Part shown: positions 26,275 to 35,528 of the stretch, piece after piece
Layout: each line of letters starts with the position of its first letter
How positions within the stretch are numbered: the first letter of the stretch is position 1
Assembly: GCF_029946515.1 (NCBI RefSeq)
Contig: NZ_JARZHH010000006.1
Location: 184,136-248,135, forward strand
Reading direction: 5' to 3'
Source of the DNA: Polyangium sp. 6x1
GTDB taxonomy: Bacteria > Myxococcota_A > Polyangia > Polyangiales > Polyangiaceae
DNA length: 64,000 bases
Made by a program: the position numbers and the translations under genes
The notes under the pieces: generated by a model
Database searches by the model: none
What the model saw: only the letters and a program-made list of their open reading frames with translations
What the model was told of the DNA's origin: nothing

Positions 26275-27426
26275 GTGACATCCCTGCCCTCGCTCCACGA
26301 GACCCCCGAGCACGCCCGGCTGCGTGACGAGATTCGTCGCTTCGCGCGCCGCGACATCGCGCCTTTCGCCCACACCTGGGAGGAGGCGAACGAGTTCCCG
26401 CGCGAGCTCTACGAGAAGGCCGCCCGCGCCGGCATGCTCGGCGTCGGGTACCCCGAGGCGTACGGCGGATCCGGCGGGGATCTCTCGCACATGATCGCCG
26501 CGACCGAGGAGCTGATCACCGCCGGCACGTCCGTGGGCACGGCCGTCGGCCTGGGCAGCCACGCGATCGCGCTGCCGCCGATTTTGAACTTCGGCACCGA
26601 GGAGCAAAAGAAGCGGTTTCTTCCGCCCGTGCTCGCGGGCGAGAAGATCGCGGCGCTCGCGATCACCGAGCCCGGCGGTGGCAGCGACGTCGCCTCGCTC
26701 GCGACGCGCGCGATCAAGGACGGCGATCACTACGTCGTCACGGGCGAAAAGACGTTCATCACCTCGGGGTGTCGCGCGGACTTCGTGACGACCGCCGTGC
26801 GCACGGGCGGCGAAGGGCACGGCGGGATCTCGCTGCTCGTGATCGAGCGCGGGACGCCGGGTTTCTCCGTGGGCAAGAAGCTCGCGAAGATGGGCTGGTG
26901 GGCCTCCGACACGGCCGAGCTCGTCTTCGACGGCTGCCGCGTCCCGCGGGAAAACCTCATCGGCGAGGAGAACGCCGGGTTCATCCCGATCATGACGAAC
27001 TTCGCCGTCGAGCGCCTTCTGCTCGCCGGCAACTGCGTGGCGATCGCCTCGCTCGCCTACGACGAGGCCGTGCGCTACGCGCGCGAGCGCCGCGCCTTCG
27101 GCAAGCCCATCATGGGCTTCCAGGTGCTGCGCCACAAGCTCGCGGACATGGCGACGCGGATCGCGGCGGCGCGCGCGCTCATGAACGACGTCGTCGCGCG
27201 CTACCTGCGCGGCGACATGGTCACGGGCCTCGCCGCGATGGCGAAGAACACCGCGACGGACGCTTGCTCGTTCGTCTGCGACGAGGCCGTGCAGATCTTC
27301 GGCGGCCACGGCTACATGCGCGAGACGCTCGTCGAGCGTCTCTACCGCGACGCGCGGCTCTACCCGATCGGCGGCGGCACGCGCGAGATCATGAACGAGA
27401 TCATCTGCAAGACGGAGGGCTACTAG
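26275..27426 (+). CDS. Acyl-CoA dehydrogenase
   Basis: A 383-residue FAD enzyme that introduces the alpha,beta double bond of acyl-CoA. It starts at a GTG. Landmarks are ALAITEPGGGSDVAS (128-142), GEKTFITSG (158-166), the FAD-binding VVTG and the C-terminal VQIFGGHGYMRE. The usual YEGT catalytic Glu is replaced by Gly in YPIGGGTREI, but Glu246 in NFAVERLLLAG sits where isovaleryl-CoA and long-chain dehydrogenases carry theirs, so it should be active on branched or long acyl chains. The gene is followed after 5 bp by a lipoprotein gene, possibly on the same transcript. No electron-transfer flavoprotein gene lies nearby. Confidence 0.94.
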   Translation: MTSLPSLHETPEHARLRDEIRRFARRDIAPFAHTWEEANEFPRELYEKAARAGMLGVGYPEAYGGSGGDLSHMIAATEELITAGTSVGTAVGLGSHAIALPPILNFGTEEQKKRFLPPVLAGEKIAALAITEPGGGSDVASLATRAIKDGDHYVVTGEKTFITSGCRADFVTTAVRTGGEGHGGISLLVIERGTPGFSVGKKLAKMGWWASDTAELVFDGCRVPRENLIGEENAGFIPIMTNFAVERLLLAGNCVAIASLAYDEAVRYARERRAFGKPIMGFQVLRHKLADMATRIAAARALMNDVVARYLRGDMVTGLAAMAKNTATDACSFVCDEAVQIFGGHGYMRETLVERLYRDARLYPIGGGTREIMNEIICKTEGY

Positions 27427-27431
27427 CCACC

Positions 27432-28061
27432 ATGGGAACGCGAAATCGACTCCTCGCTGCTCTGCTCGCGCCCGCCGCGATCTTCGCCCTCACGGCCTGC
27501 GAGAAGACGCCCGAGCCTCCTCCGAGCGGCGCGCCGGACAAGGCGCACCCCGCCCCCGCGGCCCCCGCGGGGAGCGCGAGCCCGGGCGCGGCCGCGCCGC
27601 AACGCAAGGGCCCGACCGACGTCGCCTACGACGTCCCCGAGGGCTGGCAGAAGGCCGAGAACCCGAGCCCGATGCGCAAGGCGACCTTCAAGATCCCGCG
27701 CGCCGAGGGCGATTCCGAGGACGCCGAGATGAGCGTCTCGCAGGCCGGCGGCACGGTCGATCAGAACGTGCAGCGCTGGTCGGGTCAGTTCGAGCGCGGC
27801 AAGGACGACACGACATCGCGGCAGGATCGCAAGGTCGGCGACCTCTCGGTGACGGTCGTCGAGATCCACGGCACGTTCTCCGGCGGCATGGCCATGCCGG
27901 GCGCCGCGCCGGCCGGGCCGAAGCCGAAATGGGCGCTGCTCGGCGCGATCGTGGAGACCGATGGAGCGCTGACCTTCTTCAAGCTCACGGGCCCCGAGAA
28001 GACCGTCACCGCGGCGAAGCCCGCGTTCGACAAGTTCGTCGAAAGCCTGCGCGCCAAATAG
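27432..28061 (+). CDS. Lipoprotein
   Basis: A 209-residue predicted lipoprotein (lipobox FALTAC). A Pro/Ala linker of about 35 residues precedes a domain of about 150 residues: VPEGWQKAENPSPMRKATF, then SVSQAGGTVDQNVQRWSGQF, VVEIHGTFSGG and a closing KPAFDKFVESLRAK. This order is common in myxobacterial lipoproteins that share an unnamed beta-sandwich-like domain. It begins 5 bp after the acyl-CoA dehydrogenase stop, so the two may be co-transcribed, but the link in function is unclear. No enzymatic residue was seen. Confidence 0.82.
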   Translation: MGTRNRLLAALLAPAAIFALTACEKTPEPPPSGAPDKAHPAPAAPAGSASPGAAAPQRKGPTDVAYDVPEGWQKAENPSPMRKATFKIPRAEGDSEDAEMSVSQAGGTVDQNVQRWSGQFERGKDDTTSRQDRKVGDLSVTVVEIHGTFSGGMAMPGAAPAGPKPKWALLGAIVETDGALTFFKLTGPEKTVTAAKPAFDKFVESLRAK

Positions 28062-28192
28062 CCCTCGACGTCGCCGCCAGCGCGTTACACTGCATGATGT
28101 CGCGCCCCGGAATCCCGGCCGCGGCGCCCTTCCCTCGCACGTCCGTTTCCTTGGTTCAGCCATCACGCCCCAGTCGGGGCGGGAGGAATCAC

Positions 28193-29752
28193 ATGCGTCG
28201 CCGTCGCCGCTCCTTGAAACCGCTTTTTTATGTGCTCGTGGGCCTCGCCACCGGTGCGGCTGTCGCCGCCGGCTGCGCGGCCACGTCGTCCGGCAACAAA
28301 TTCGAACCCGGCGAAGGGGGCTCCGGGGAGGGCGCGAGCGGCGGCGGCGGCGCGCCGTCGACGTCGAGCGGGATGGGCGGCGATGGAGGGTTCTTCATCC
28401 CCGACAACGACGGCGGCACGGACGCCCCGATCGACGTCCCGATGAACCCGTGCGGCACGCAATGCGGCCCCACCGAGCTCTGCGACCCCGACCACCTCGG
28501 CACGGACGACGACTGCGACGGCGAGGCGGACGAGGGCTGCCCCTGCTCCGCGGGCCAGGCGCATCCCTGCTTCAAGGGCGATCCGTCCTACCGCGGCACG
28601 CCGGGCTGCTTCGACGGCACCATGAAGTGCAGCGAGAACGGCAACTGGTCGTCGTGCATCGGCGGCGTCCACGCCACCGACCTGTGCTTCCTGAACGACA
28701 CGAACGCCTGCCACGCGATGACGTCGGCGCCGTTCGTCAACGTGAACCTCAAGGAGGGCACGGGCAACTACAGCGCCGACGCGCTGCCGGGCACCGAGAC
28801 GTGGAGCGTCACGTGCCCCGAGGGCGTGAGCCCCTGCCCTGGCGTGAGCGGCGCGGGCCCCTCCGACGACTTCAAGCCGCTCCAGTCGGGCGAGTACACC
28901 GTGACGTACACGAAGGGCGTGGCCGGCGGCGGGACCGCGTCGTGCACGTATCCGCTCTTCGTCGGCGCGCCGGGCCTGCGCGTCGAGCTCGAGTGGGAGC
29001 ACGACCTCGGCGACGACGGCGTCGACCTCGATCTGCACCTGCACCAGCCGAACAACACGCTGCCCTGGGCCGTCTCGGGCGCGCCACAGGACTGCGCGTG
29101 GTCGAACTGCGTCTTCGACGACTTCTCGCCGCCCTCGTTCAACTCGCCGTCCTGGTTCCCGGCGAACGCGATGCCGCCGGAGCCCGTGTCCTGGTATCTC
29201 GACCCGGTGTTCGAGAAGAACACCTGCTACTTCGCGCCGCGCGGCGTGGGCCAGGACTGGCAGATCAACGGCCAGGGTTGCCACAACCCGCGGCTCGACC
29301 TCGACAACATCAGCTGCGATCCGACGGTCTTGAACCCGGACGACAGCGATTTCTGCGCGCCGGAGAACACGAACGTCGACTTCCCGCCGAAGAACCAGTG
29401 GTTCCGCATCGGCGTCCACTACTTCAGCAGCGATAGCAAGCCCTACGACGTGCACCCGAAGATCAAGATCTTCTGCGACGGCGCGCTGAGCGCCGAGCTC
29501 GGGCAGAAGGGCTACTACGACCCCGAAACGCCCATCACGTTCACCCCGAGCGACGGCCAGGATCTCGGCGGAGGCAACCGCTTCTGGCTCGTCGCGGACG
29601 TGGCGTTCCGCGAGTCGAACCAGTGCGGCGCGCGCGGCTGCGTGGTCAAACCGCTCTACTCGGACGAGGCCGCGAAGACGCCGCTCTTCACCTACGACGA
29701 GATCGCCGAGCAGAGCTTCGGCCCCCCCTACCCGCCCTCGCTCGAGCCCTAG
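28193..29752 (+). CDS. Lipoprotein with MopE-type metal-binding motif
   Basis: A 519-residue predicted lipoprotein. The signal peptide ends in AVAAGC. A Gly/Ser linker is followed by LCDPDHLGTDDDCDGEADEG, which fits the MopE copper/calcium-binding signature (DDDCDGxxDEGC). The rest contains a VELEWEHDLGDDGVDLDLHL module seen in other large myxobacterial surface proteins, many Cys and Trp, and a final Pro-rich end. A strong GGGAGGAAT site lies 6 bp before the ATG at 28193, next to a small CGCCCC/GGGGCG hairpin (28166-28181). The stop overlaps the last codons of the convergent PLP-enzyme gene by 4 bp. It is probably on the outer membrane and may bind metal. Confidence 0.88.
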   Translation: MRRRRRSLKPLFYVLVGLATGAAVAAGCAATSSGNKFEPGEGGSGEGASGGGGAPSTSSGMGGDGGFFIPDNDGGTDAPIDVPMNPCGTQCGPTELCDPDHLGTDDDCDGEADEGCPCSAGQAHPCFKGDPSYRGTPGCFDGTMKCSENGNWSSCIGGVHATDLCFLNDTNACHAMTSAPFVNVNLKEGTGNYSADALPGTETWSVTCPEGVSPCPGVSGAGPSDDFKPLQSGEYTVTYTKGVAGGGTASCTYPLFVGAPGLRVELEWEHDLGDDGVDLDLHLHQPNNTLPWAVSGAPQDCAWSNCVFDDFSPPSFNSPSWFPANAMPPEPVSWYLDPVFEKNTCYFAPRGVGQDWQINGQGCHNPRLDLDNISCDPTVLNPDDSDFCAPENTNVDFPPKNQWFRIGVHYFSSDSKPYDVHPKIKIFCDGALSAELGQKGYYDPETPITFTPSDGQDLGGGNRFWLVADVAFRESNQCGARGCVVKPLYSDEAAKTPLFTYDEIAEQSFGPPYPPSLEP

Positions 29753-30864
29753 ATCGGGACGTCTCCTTCGAAAAACCGATGAAAGGCCGGAGGCAACGCC
29801 TCCGGCCCGATCGAAGGCTCGGGCCACGTCGCCGAGAGCGTGTTCCAGAGCAAGATCGTCTTGCCCGGATGGGCCACGCACGCGCGGCGCAGGCCCACGA
29901 GCGCCTTGCCGCTGTACGTGATCTCGCCCGGCACGCCGAGGAGGCGCGTCACCTCGGGCGCAGCCTCGATCGCCTCGGGTGTCGGGTGCCCGTATCCGCG
30001 CCCCGCGACGCCGTGATCGACCTCGAACCGCGGCGGCGGCAGGTTCCGCCGGAGCACGCGTGATCCCGCGTGACGCGCGAGCTTCTGCGCCGTGGCCTCG
30101 ACGAGGAGCCGCAGCGTCACGCGGTTGCAGGCGAAGCGCTCGGTGATCCGCGCGGCGACGACCGTCGTCGGCCAGCCGAGCAGCATCATGCCGAGCGAGA
30201 GCGCCGCCGCCGTGCCGCCGCTCCCCGCGGGCAGGACGATCAGATCCGGCCGCGGCATCTCGCCCCGCGCGACCTGATCGGCGAGCTCGAACGCGGCCCC
30301 GACGTAGCCGAGGTTCGCCATCGGCCCCGACGCGCCGGGCGGTACGAAGTACGCCTTGCGCGACGTCGCGAGCTCCCGCGCCGTGAGGATCGCCGTGCGC
30401 GCGTAGCCTCCGCCGTGGATCAAGCGCCCGCCGGCGGAGGCTTGCAGCAAGAGCGATCGGCGCGCGAACGAGGTGATGGGCTGGTCGAAGAGCACGCTCG
30501 TCACGTCGAAGCCGAGCGCGCGGCCGAACAGGATCGTCGCGGTCACCTGCGTCGAGGCGAGGCCGCCCACGGTGAGGATCTCGCGCGCGCCGCGCGCCTT
30601 CGCGTCGGCCAGGATGTGCTCGAAGCGCCGGACTTTGTTGCCGCCGAAGAGCGGCGACGCGAGGTCGTCGCGCTTCATCCAGACGTCGTCGCGCTCGAGG
30701 TAGCGCGCGATCGCCGTGCAGCGCTCGACCGGCGTCGGACCGGCCGCGAGCGGCAGCCACGGGACACTTCGGGCGAGGGCGGGAAACTCGGCGAAGAGGC
30801 GCGGCTCGCGGGGGCCTTCCGCGCGCGCGCCCGGGGCCGTCCTGGCTGCCGCGTCGTCTTTCAT
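29749..30864 (-). CDS. PLP-dependent enzyme, ACC deaminase/D-cysteine desulfhydrase family
   Basis: A 371-residue PLP enzyme of fold type II. The PLP lysine lies in FGGNKVRRFEHIL (about 73-85), and the phosphate-binding Gly cluster is LPAGSGGTAAAL (about 215-226). MKRDDLASPLFGG is the family opening. Substrates in the family are D-cysteine, 1-aminocyclopropane-1-carboxylate or related D-amino acids; motifs here do not decide between them. The N-terminal 30 residues are a charged extension. It converges on the MopE-type lipoprotein gene with a 4-bp overlap and is divergent from serC. Confidence 0.87.
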   Translation of the reverse strand: MKDDAAARTAPGARAEGPREPRLFAEFPALARSVPWLPLAAGPTPVERCTAIARYLERDDVWMKRDDLASPLFGGNKVRRFEHILADAKARGAREILTVGGLASTQVTATILFGRALGFDVTSVLFDQPITSFARRSLLLQASAGGRLIHGGGYARTAILTARELATSRKAYFVPPGASGPMANLGYVGAAFELADQVARGEMPRPDLIVLPAGSGGTAAALSLGMMLLGWPTTVVAARITERFACNRVTLRLLVEATAQKLARHAGSRVLRRNLPPPRFEVDHGVAGRGYGHPTPEAIEAAPEVTRLLGVPGEITYSGKALVGLRRACVAHPGKTILLWNTLSATWPEPSIGPEALPPAFHRFFEGDVPI

Positions 30865-30981
30865 GGCCGGTCCGAGTAGAGCACCGTGCGCGCGGCTCCG
30901 CCAGGAGGCGCCCTCGTGCTATACGGTCGCGCCACGAGGCGCGCCGCCTGGCGCGTGGCTCGAGCAGAGGAGACCCGACCG

Positions 30982-32070
30982 ATGGCTCGCGTGCACAACT
31001 TCAACGCCGGACCTGCCGCGCTCCCCCTCGCCGCGCTCGAGCGCGCCCAGCGTGAGCTGCTCGATTTCGAGGGCACGGGCATGTCGATCATCGAGCACAG
31101 CCACCGCGGCAAGGCGTTCGAGGGCGTGCACGACGAGGCGCTCTCGCTGCTCCGCGAGCTGCTCTCGATCCCCGACGACTACCACGTGCTCTTCCTCCAG
31201 GGCGGCGCGAGCCACCAGTTCGCCATGGTGCCGCTGAACCTCCTGCCCGCGGGCAAGAGCGCCGACTACGTCCTCACGGGCGGTTGGTCCGAGAAGGCGT
31301 ACGAGGAGGCGGGGCGAATCGGCACGGTGCGCGTGGCCGCGACGACGGCCGAGGGCAAGCGGTTCACGCGGATCCCGCGGCAGAACGAGCTCTCGCTCGA
31401 TCCGAGCGCGGCGTACGCGCACATCACCACGAACAACACGCTCTTCGGCACGCAGTGGCACGACGTCCCGGACACGGGGAGCGTCCCGCTCGTCGGGGAC
31501 ATGTCGAGCGATTTCCTCTGGCGCCCGATCGACGTCCGTCGGTACGCGCTCATTTACGCCGGCGCGCAGAAGAACATCGGGCCCTCGGGCGTCACGGTCG
31601 TCATCGCGCGCAAGGACATCGTCGAGCAGGGCCGCAAGGACATCCCCAAGATCTTCCAGTACCGGACGCACGCCGAGAACAACTCGCTCTACAACACGCC
31701 GCCGACGTTCGCGATTTACCTCGTGCGCAACGTCCTCGCGATCGCCAAGGAGCAGGGCGGTTTGCCCGAGATCGAGCGGAAAAACCGGGCGAAGGCGGCG
31801 CTGCTCTACGGCGCGCTCGACGAGCTCTCGGGGTTTTACCGCGCGCCGGTCGAGCGCGAGAGCCGCAGCGTGATGAACGTCGTCTTCCGCCTCCCCACCG
31901 AGGAGCTCGAGAAGCGGTTCGTCGCGGAAGCCGCGAAGCAAGGCATGGTCGGTCTGGCCGGCCATCGCGTCACGGGCGGCATTCGCGCCTCGCTCTACAA
32001 CGCCGTGGAGCTCGCGTCCGTCGAGGAGCTCGTTCGCTTCATGAAGGATTTCGCGAAGCAAACGGGCTGA
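30982..32070 (+). CDS. serC: 3-phosphoserine/phosphohydroxythreonine transaminase
   Basis: A 362-residue aminotransferase, second step of serine synthesis and also used for pyridoxal phosphate synthesis. Landmarks are [38 protein letters not shown] and the PLP lysine K197 in [12 protein letters not shown]. The closing [19 protein letters not shown] is also typical. Length equals the family norm. An AGAGGAG site precedes the ATG at 30982. The gene stands alone, divergent from the PLP enzyme and 172 bp upstream of a kinase gene, without serA or serB nearby. Confidence 0.96.
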   Translation: MARVHNFNAGPAALPLAALERAQRELLDFEGTGMSIIEHSHRGKAFEGVHDEALSLLRELLSIPDDYHVLFLQGGASHQFAMVPLNLLPAGKSADYVLTGGWSEKAYEEAGRIGTVRVAATTAEGKRFTRIPRQNELSLDPSAAYAHITTNNTLFGTQWHDVPDTGSVPLVGDMSSDFLWRPIDVRRYALIYAGAQKNIGPSGVTVVIARKDIVEQGRKDIPKIFQYRTHAENNSLYNTPPTFAIYLVRNVLAIAKEQGGLPEIERKNRAKAALLYGALDELSGFYRAPVERESRSVMNVVFRLPTEELEKRFVAEAAKQGMVGLAGHRVTGGIRASLYNAVELASVEELVRFMKDFAKQTG

Positions 32071-32242
32071 CGGTGAACTAGATCGCAGACCTTTCCCATC
32101 CCGAGGTCATCGATTCAAGTCACGCGCTTGAACGCGAGTGCTCATGACGCTCCGATGACGGTCGCGCGCGCGAGACCATCGTACTTTCCCGCCCGCACGA
32201 TCCTTCCAAGCTCGGCACATCTTGGAGTAAGCTGGTTCGAGC

Positions 32243-33679
32243 ATGAGTAGCTTGGGCCCCGGAGCCGTGATTGCCGGGAAATATCGCCTGATCGGCCTCC
32301 TCGGAAAAGGAGCGATGGGCGAAGTGTGGCGCGCGGAGCACGTGACGCTCGGTGCGCCCGTCGCCATCAAGCTCATCGACGTCGATCTCCTCGGATCGAG
32401 CGGCGCCAACGAGAACAGCGAGATCGTGCAGCGCTTCTTCCGCGAGGCGAAGGCCGCGGCCGCGCTGCGCACGCCGCACGTCGTGCAGATCCAGGACCAC
32501 GGCTACGACGGGCCGCTGCCGTACATCGCGATGGAGATGCTCGAGGGCGAGACGCTCGAGCAGCGCATCGAACGCGTGCGGGTGCTGCCGCCGCTGATGA
32601 CCACCACGATCATCACGCACATCGCGCGCGCCGTGGGCAAGGCGCACGAGGCCGGCATCGTCCACCGCGATCTCAAGCCGAGCAACGTCTTCCTCGTCCG
32701 CAACGACGAGGACGAGATCGCGAAGGTCCTCGACTTCGGCATCGCGAAGGCCATCGGCGGCGGCGTGCTCGGCAGCCAGGGCGGCGTCGCGACGCGCACC
32801 GGATCGGTCGTCGGCACGCCTTGCTACATGAGCCCCGAGCAGGCGCTCGGAAACAAGACGATCGATCAGCGCGCCGACCTCTGGGCCCTCGGCGTCATCG
32901 CGTACGAATGCGTGGTCGGCGTGCGCCCCTTCGACAGCGAGGCGCTCGGCGATCTCATCGTGCAGATCTGCGCGCGCCCCTTGCCCGTGCCCTCCGCCTT
33001 CGGGCGCGTGCCCGACGGCTTCGACGCGTGGTTCGCCAAGGCCTGCGCGCGCGAGCCGAACGAGCGTTTCCAGACCGCGAAGGAGCTCGCCGAGTCGCTG
33101 CGCTGGATCCTCTGCCCGGATCAATCGGGCGTCTGGAAGCTCAGCCAAACGCACCCCTCGCTGCCGAACATCGTCATGCCGCAGGCCCGCGTGTCGGCCC
33201 CCGGCCCCGAGCCGTCGGCGTTCGCCAAGACGAGCACGCCCGATCCGACGACGATGACCCACCGCGGCCTCGTCTCGGCCGTCGCGCCGGCCCAGCCCGC
33301 GCCGAAGAAGATGCGCCCCGCCGTGATCGCGGGCGCCGTCGCGGCCGCGGTGATCAGCGCCGTGACGGTGATCGTACTCCTCGCCTCCACGAGCGGACCG
33401 GCCGGGACGACGGACGCGACAAACCCTTCGGCGTCGCCGCCCTCCGCGTCCCCTGCCGCGCCTCCGCCGAAGGAGACGGTCGCCGCGCCGACGACGGCGT
33501 CGGCGGCCCCCTCGCCTTCCACGCCCCCCACGAACGAGCCTGCCGCGGGGACCACGAACGCCGCTCCGACGGCCAGCGCAGCGCCATCGTCGACCACGCG
33601 GCCCCCGGTCAACAAGGGCGGGACGACGAACAAGAAAACGGGTACGACGAACAAGAAGACGCCCGACTGGGGGATCTGA
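32243..33679 (+). CDS. Membrane-anchored Ser/Thr protein kinase
   Basis: A 478-residue kinase with a complete Hanks domain: Gly loop GKGAMGEV (21-28), K43, E69, HRD at 141-143, DFG at 164-166 and GTPCYMSPEQ. A Pro/Ala linker precedes a single transmembrane helix (about 359-382). The extracytoplasmic tail of about 95 residues is Pro/Ala/Thr-rich and ends with two GTTNKKT repeats and PDWGI; it has no PASTA or sensor fold. Such tails may cross peptidoglycan or simply tether the kinase. It lies 52 bp upstream of a TPR/PEGA-like gene, which may be a partner or substrate. The activation segment contains Thr/Ser (RTGSVVGTP) for autophosphorylation. Confidence 0.94.
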   Translation: MSSLGPGAVIAGKYRLIGLLGKGAMGEVWRAEHVTLGAPVAIKLIDVDLLGSSGANENSEIVQRFFREAKAAAALRTPHVVQIQDHGYDGPLPYIAMEMLEGETLEQRIERVRVLPPLMTTTIITHIARAVGKAHEAGIVHRDLKPSNVFLVRNDEDEIAKVLDFGIAKAIGGGVLGSQGGVATRTGSVVGTPCYMSPEQALGNKTIDQRADLWALGVIAYECVVGVRPFDSEALGDLIVQICARPLPVPSAFGRVPDGFDAWFAKACAREPNERFQTAKELAESLRWILCPDQSGVWKLSQTHPSLPNIVMPQARVSAPGPEPSAFAKTSTPDPTTMTHRGLVSAVAPAQPAPKKMRPAVIAGAVAAAVISAVTVIVLLASTSGPAGTTDATNPSASPPSASPAAPPPKETVAAPTTASAAPSPSTPPTNEPAAGTTNAAPTASAAPSSTTRPPVNKGGTTNKKTGTTNKKTPDWGI

Positions 33680-33707
33680 CGTACGCGGGCACTTCCGTTC
33701 GCGTACG
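33680..33707 (+). other. Intercistronic hairpin after the kinase stop
   Basis: Arms CGTACGCG (33680-33687) and CGCGTACG (33700-33707) pair perfectly around a 12-base loop, directly after the TGA. No U tract follows, and the next gene's GAGGAG site begins about 15 bases later. It may trim, pause or partly terminate the transcript. Confidence 0.5.
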
Positions 33708-33731
33708 GCTCGAAGGAGCGTGAGGAGAACG

Positions 33732-34784
33732 ATGCGGTTGTCGAAGGGGATCGGCTCGCTGCTCGTGAGCGCAGCTCTCTGCGCCTCGCCCGCGTGGGCA
33801 CAGCCGATCGACGATCAGGTGCGTATCGCCGCCCGCGCGCTCGCGGACGAGGGCTTCGCACTCTATGGGGAGGGCAAGTACGCCGACGCGCTCGTCAAGT
33901 TCGAACGCGCCGACGCGCTCGTGAACGCGCCGACCGTGAAGCTCCTCTCGGCGCGGACGCTGGAGAAGCTCGGGCGCCTCGTCGAGGCCGCGGAGAAGTA
34001 CCGCTCGATCACGATCCTGCAGATCGACGACAAGGCCCCCGACGCCTTCCGCGACGCGCAGGGGACGGCCGCCAAGGAGCTCGCCGCGCTCACGCCGCGC
34101 ATCCCCACGATCGAGCTCACCGTGCAGGGCGCCGGCGCGGAGATCGCGACCGTCATGCTCGACGGCAAGGTTTTTCCGCGCGCGCTCATCGGCGTGAAGA
34201 CGCCGCTGAACCCCGGCGTGCACCGCGTCGAGGCCGATACGCCGGCCTCCGCGGCCGCCATCGATCTCAAGGTCGACGAGAAGCAGGCCGCCCGCGCCGT
34301 GCTGGAGCTCAAGCCGAAGAGCAGCACGGAGCCCGGCGGCGGTGACGTCGTCGCGCCCCCCGGCGGCGACACCGGCACGACCAAGAAGCCGCCCGGCTCC
34401 ACGCAGCGGATCATCAGCTACGTCAGCCTCGGCGTCGGCGGCGCGGCCACGATCGCCGGCGTCGGCCTCCTCGCCAGCGCCTACTCCACGCGCAGCGACA
34501 TGGAGACCTACTGCCAGCGCGCGGTGGACGGCGACGAACCCTGCACGAACGTCAGCGAGAAGGACGACACCCCCGTCTCCCCTCTCCGGTACAAGAACTA
34601 CCGCGAGAGCATCGACACGAGGGCGACGCTCTCGACCGCCATGTTCGTCGTGGGCGGCGTCGGCCTCACGGCGGGGCTCGTCCTCCTCTTGACGGCGCCC
34701 AAGGCCAAGCCCGCCACGCCCACCAAGGCGAGCGTCGAGCCCTGGATCGGCATCGGCAGCGCCGGCCTGCGCGGCACCTTCTGA
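33732..34784 (+). CDS. Envelope TPR/PEGA-like protein, paralogue of the 15.7-kb gene
   Basis: A 350-residue exported protein with signal peptide (SAALCASPAWAQ). A TPR-like pair follows (ADEGFALYGEGKYADALVKFERA), then a beta-rich PEGA-like part (VMLDGKVFPRALIGVKTPLNPG), a Gly/Pro/Thr linker, and two hydrophobic Gly-rich segments (ISYVSLGVGGAATIAGVGLL and FVVGGVGLTAGLVLLL). It ends GIGSAGLRGTF, like the GGVSLVGRF end of its paralogue. A GAGGAG site lies 4 bp before the ATG at 33732; a farther upstream GTG is possible. It follows the membrane kinase gene, so phosphorylation or co-localisation is conceivable. Function is not known. Confidence 0.86.
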   Translation: MRLSKGIGSLLVSAALCASPAWAQPIDDQVRIAARALADEGFALYGEGKYADALVKFERADALVNAPTVKLLSARTLEKLGRLVEAAEKYRSITILQIDDKAPDAFRDAQGTAAKELAALTPRIPTIELTVQGAGAEIATVMLDGKVFPRALIGVKTPLNPGVHRVEADTPASAAAIDLKVDEKQAARAVLELKPKSSTEPGGGDVVAPPGGDTGTTKKPPGSTQRIISYVSLGVGGAATIAGVGLLASAYSTRSDMETYCQRAVDGDEPCTNVSEKDDTPVSPLRYKNYRESIDTRATLSTAMFVVGGVGLTAGLVLLLTAPKAKPATPTKASVEPWIGIGSAGLRGTF

Positions 34785-34874
34785 AAAGCTCGCCCGCCGG
34801 CCTCTGCGAGGCCCGGCTCGGTCGCCTGAACAAATTGTAAGAATCGGCGGGGGCTGGGCACATGTTCACCCTCG

Positions 34875-35528
34875 ATGGGACGAGCGACCCCGCCGATGGA
34901 GATGACCCCCGACGAACGCTCGGTGCTCGAAGCGCGCGCCCGGGCCCCGACCGGGAAGGACACGCACGAGCACAGGCGTGCGCAGCGTGCGAAGATCGTG
35001 CTCGCTTGTGCCGAGGGCCATGACGTCGCGTACGTCGCGACGCACATCGGCGTCGGGCGTCGGGTCGTCACGCGCTGGCGCGATAGGTTCGTCCGCGACC
35101 GGCTCGCGGGGCTGGACGACCGCCCCCGGCGAGGGGCCCCTCGGCGCATCTCGGACGCACGCATCGACGAGCTCCTCCGCCGAACGCTCGATCCTACGCC
35201 CGAGGGCGCTCGCCGCTGGTCCCGACGCACCCTCGCCAGGGCCACCGGGCTCAGCCGCTCCACGGTCGACCGCATCCTGCGCCGTTTCTGCGTCGTCACG
35301 GGCCCCCAAGGCCCACGCCGCCCGCCTGGGAGCGCCGCGAGCTCGGGGGGCGCCGCGCGGCCGGCGCCTGCTCCTGGGACCGACATCGACGCAGCCGGGT
35401 CCACATCCGACGAGTGTCCAGGTGCGGTCTCGGGTGTCTCTTCGCGCCGCCGACGGAGGGATGCCATCCGCGAGGAACAGACAACCGCTCGTTTTGGCCC
35501 ACAAAGCTTCGCCGTGGCCCGTTCATGA
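34875..35528 (+). CDS. HTH protein like the N-terminal half of an IS630 transposase, probable remnant
   Basis: A 217-residue frame. The first 145 residues match the DNA-binding half of IS630/winged-helix transposases: a first HTH (KIVLACAEGHDVAYVATHIG), VTRWRDRFVRDRLAGLDDRPRRGAPR, and a second HTH (LARATGLSRSTVDRILRRF). The DDE catalytic half is absent. After about residue 147 the sequence becomes Arg/Pro/Ser-rich and not domain-like. Either the element decayed by frameshift or deletion, or it is a domesticated regulator. The ATG at 34875 is the first plausible start. The following 650 bp hold no gene, consistent with a degraded insertion. Confidence 0.55.
   Translation: MGRATPPMEMTPDERSVLEARARAPTGKDTHEHRRAQRAKIVLACAEGHDVAYVATHIGVGRRVVTRWRDRFVRDRLAGLDDRPRRGAPRRISDARIDELLRRTLDPTPEGARRWSRRTLARATGLSRSTVDRILRRFCVVTGPQGPRRPPGSAASSGGAARPAPAPGTDIDAAGSTSDECPGAVSGVSSRRRRRDAIREEQTTARFGPQSFAVARS

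Noticed and set aside
24640..27309. Upstream extension of the ATP-grasp-like frame across the acyl-CoA dehydrogenase gene
   Set aside because: Continuous only by chance. The AAGGAG site and ATG at 25851 mark the true start; the extension is antisense to two plus-strand genes.
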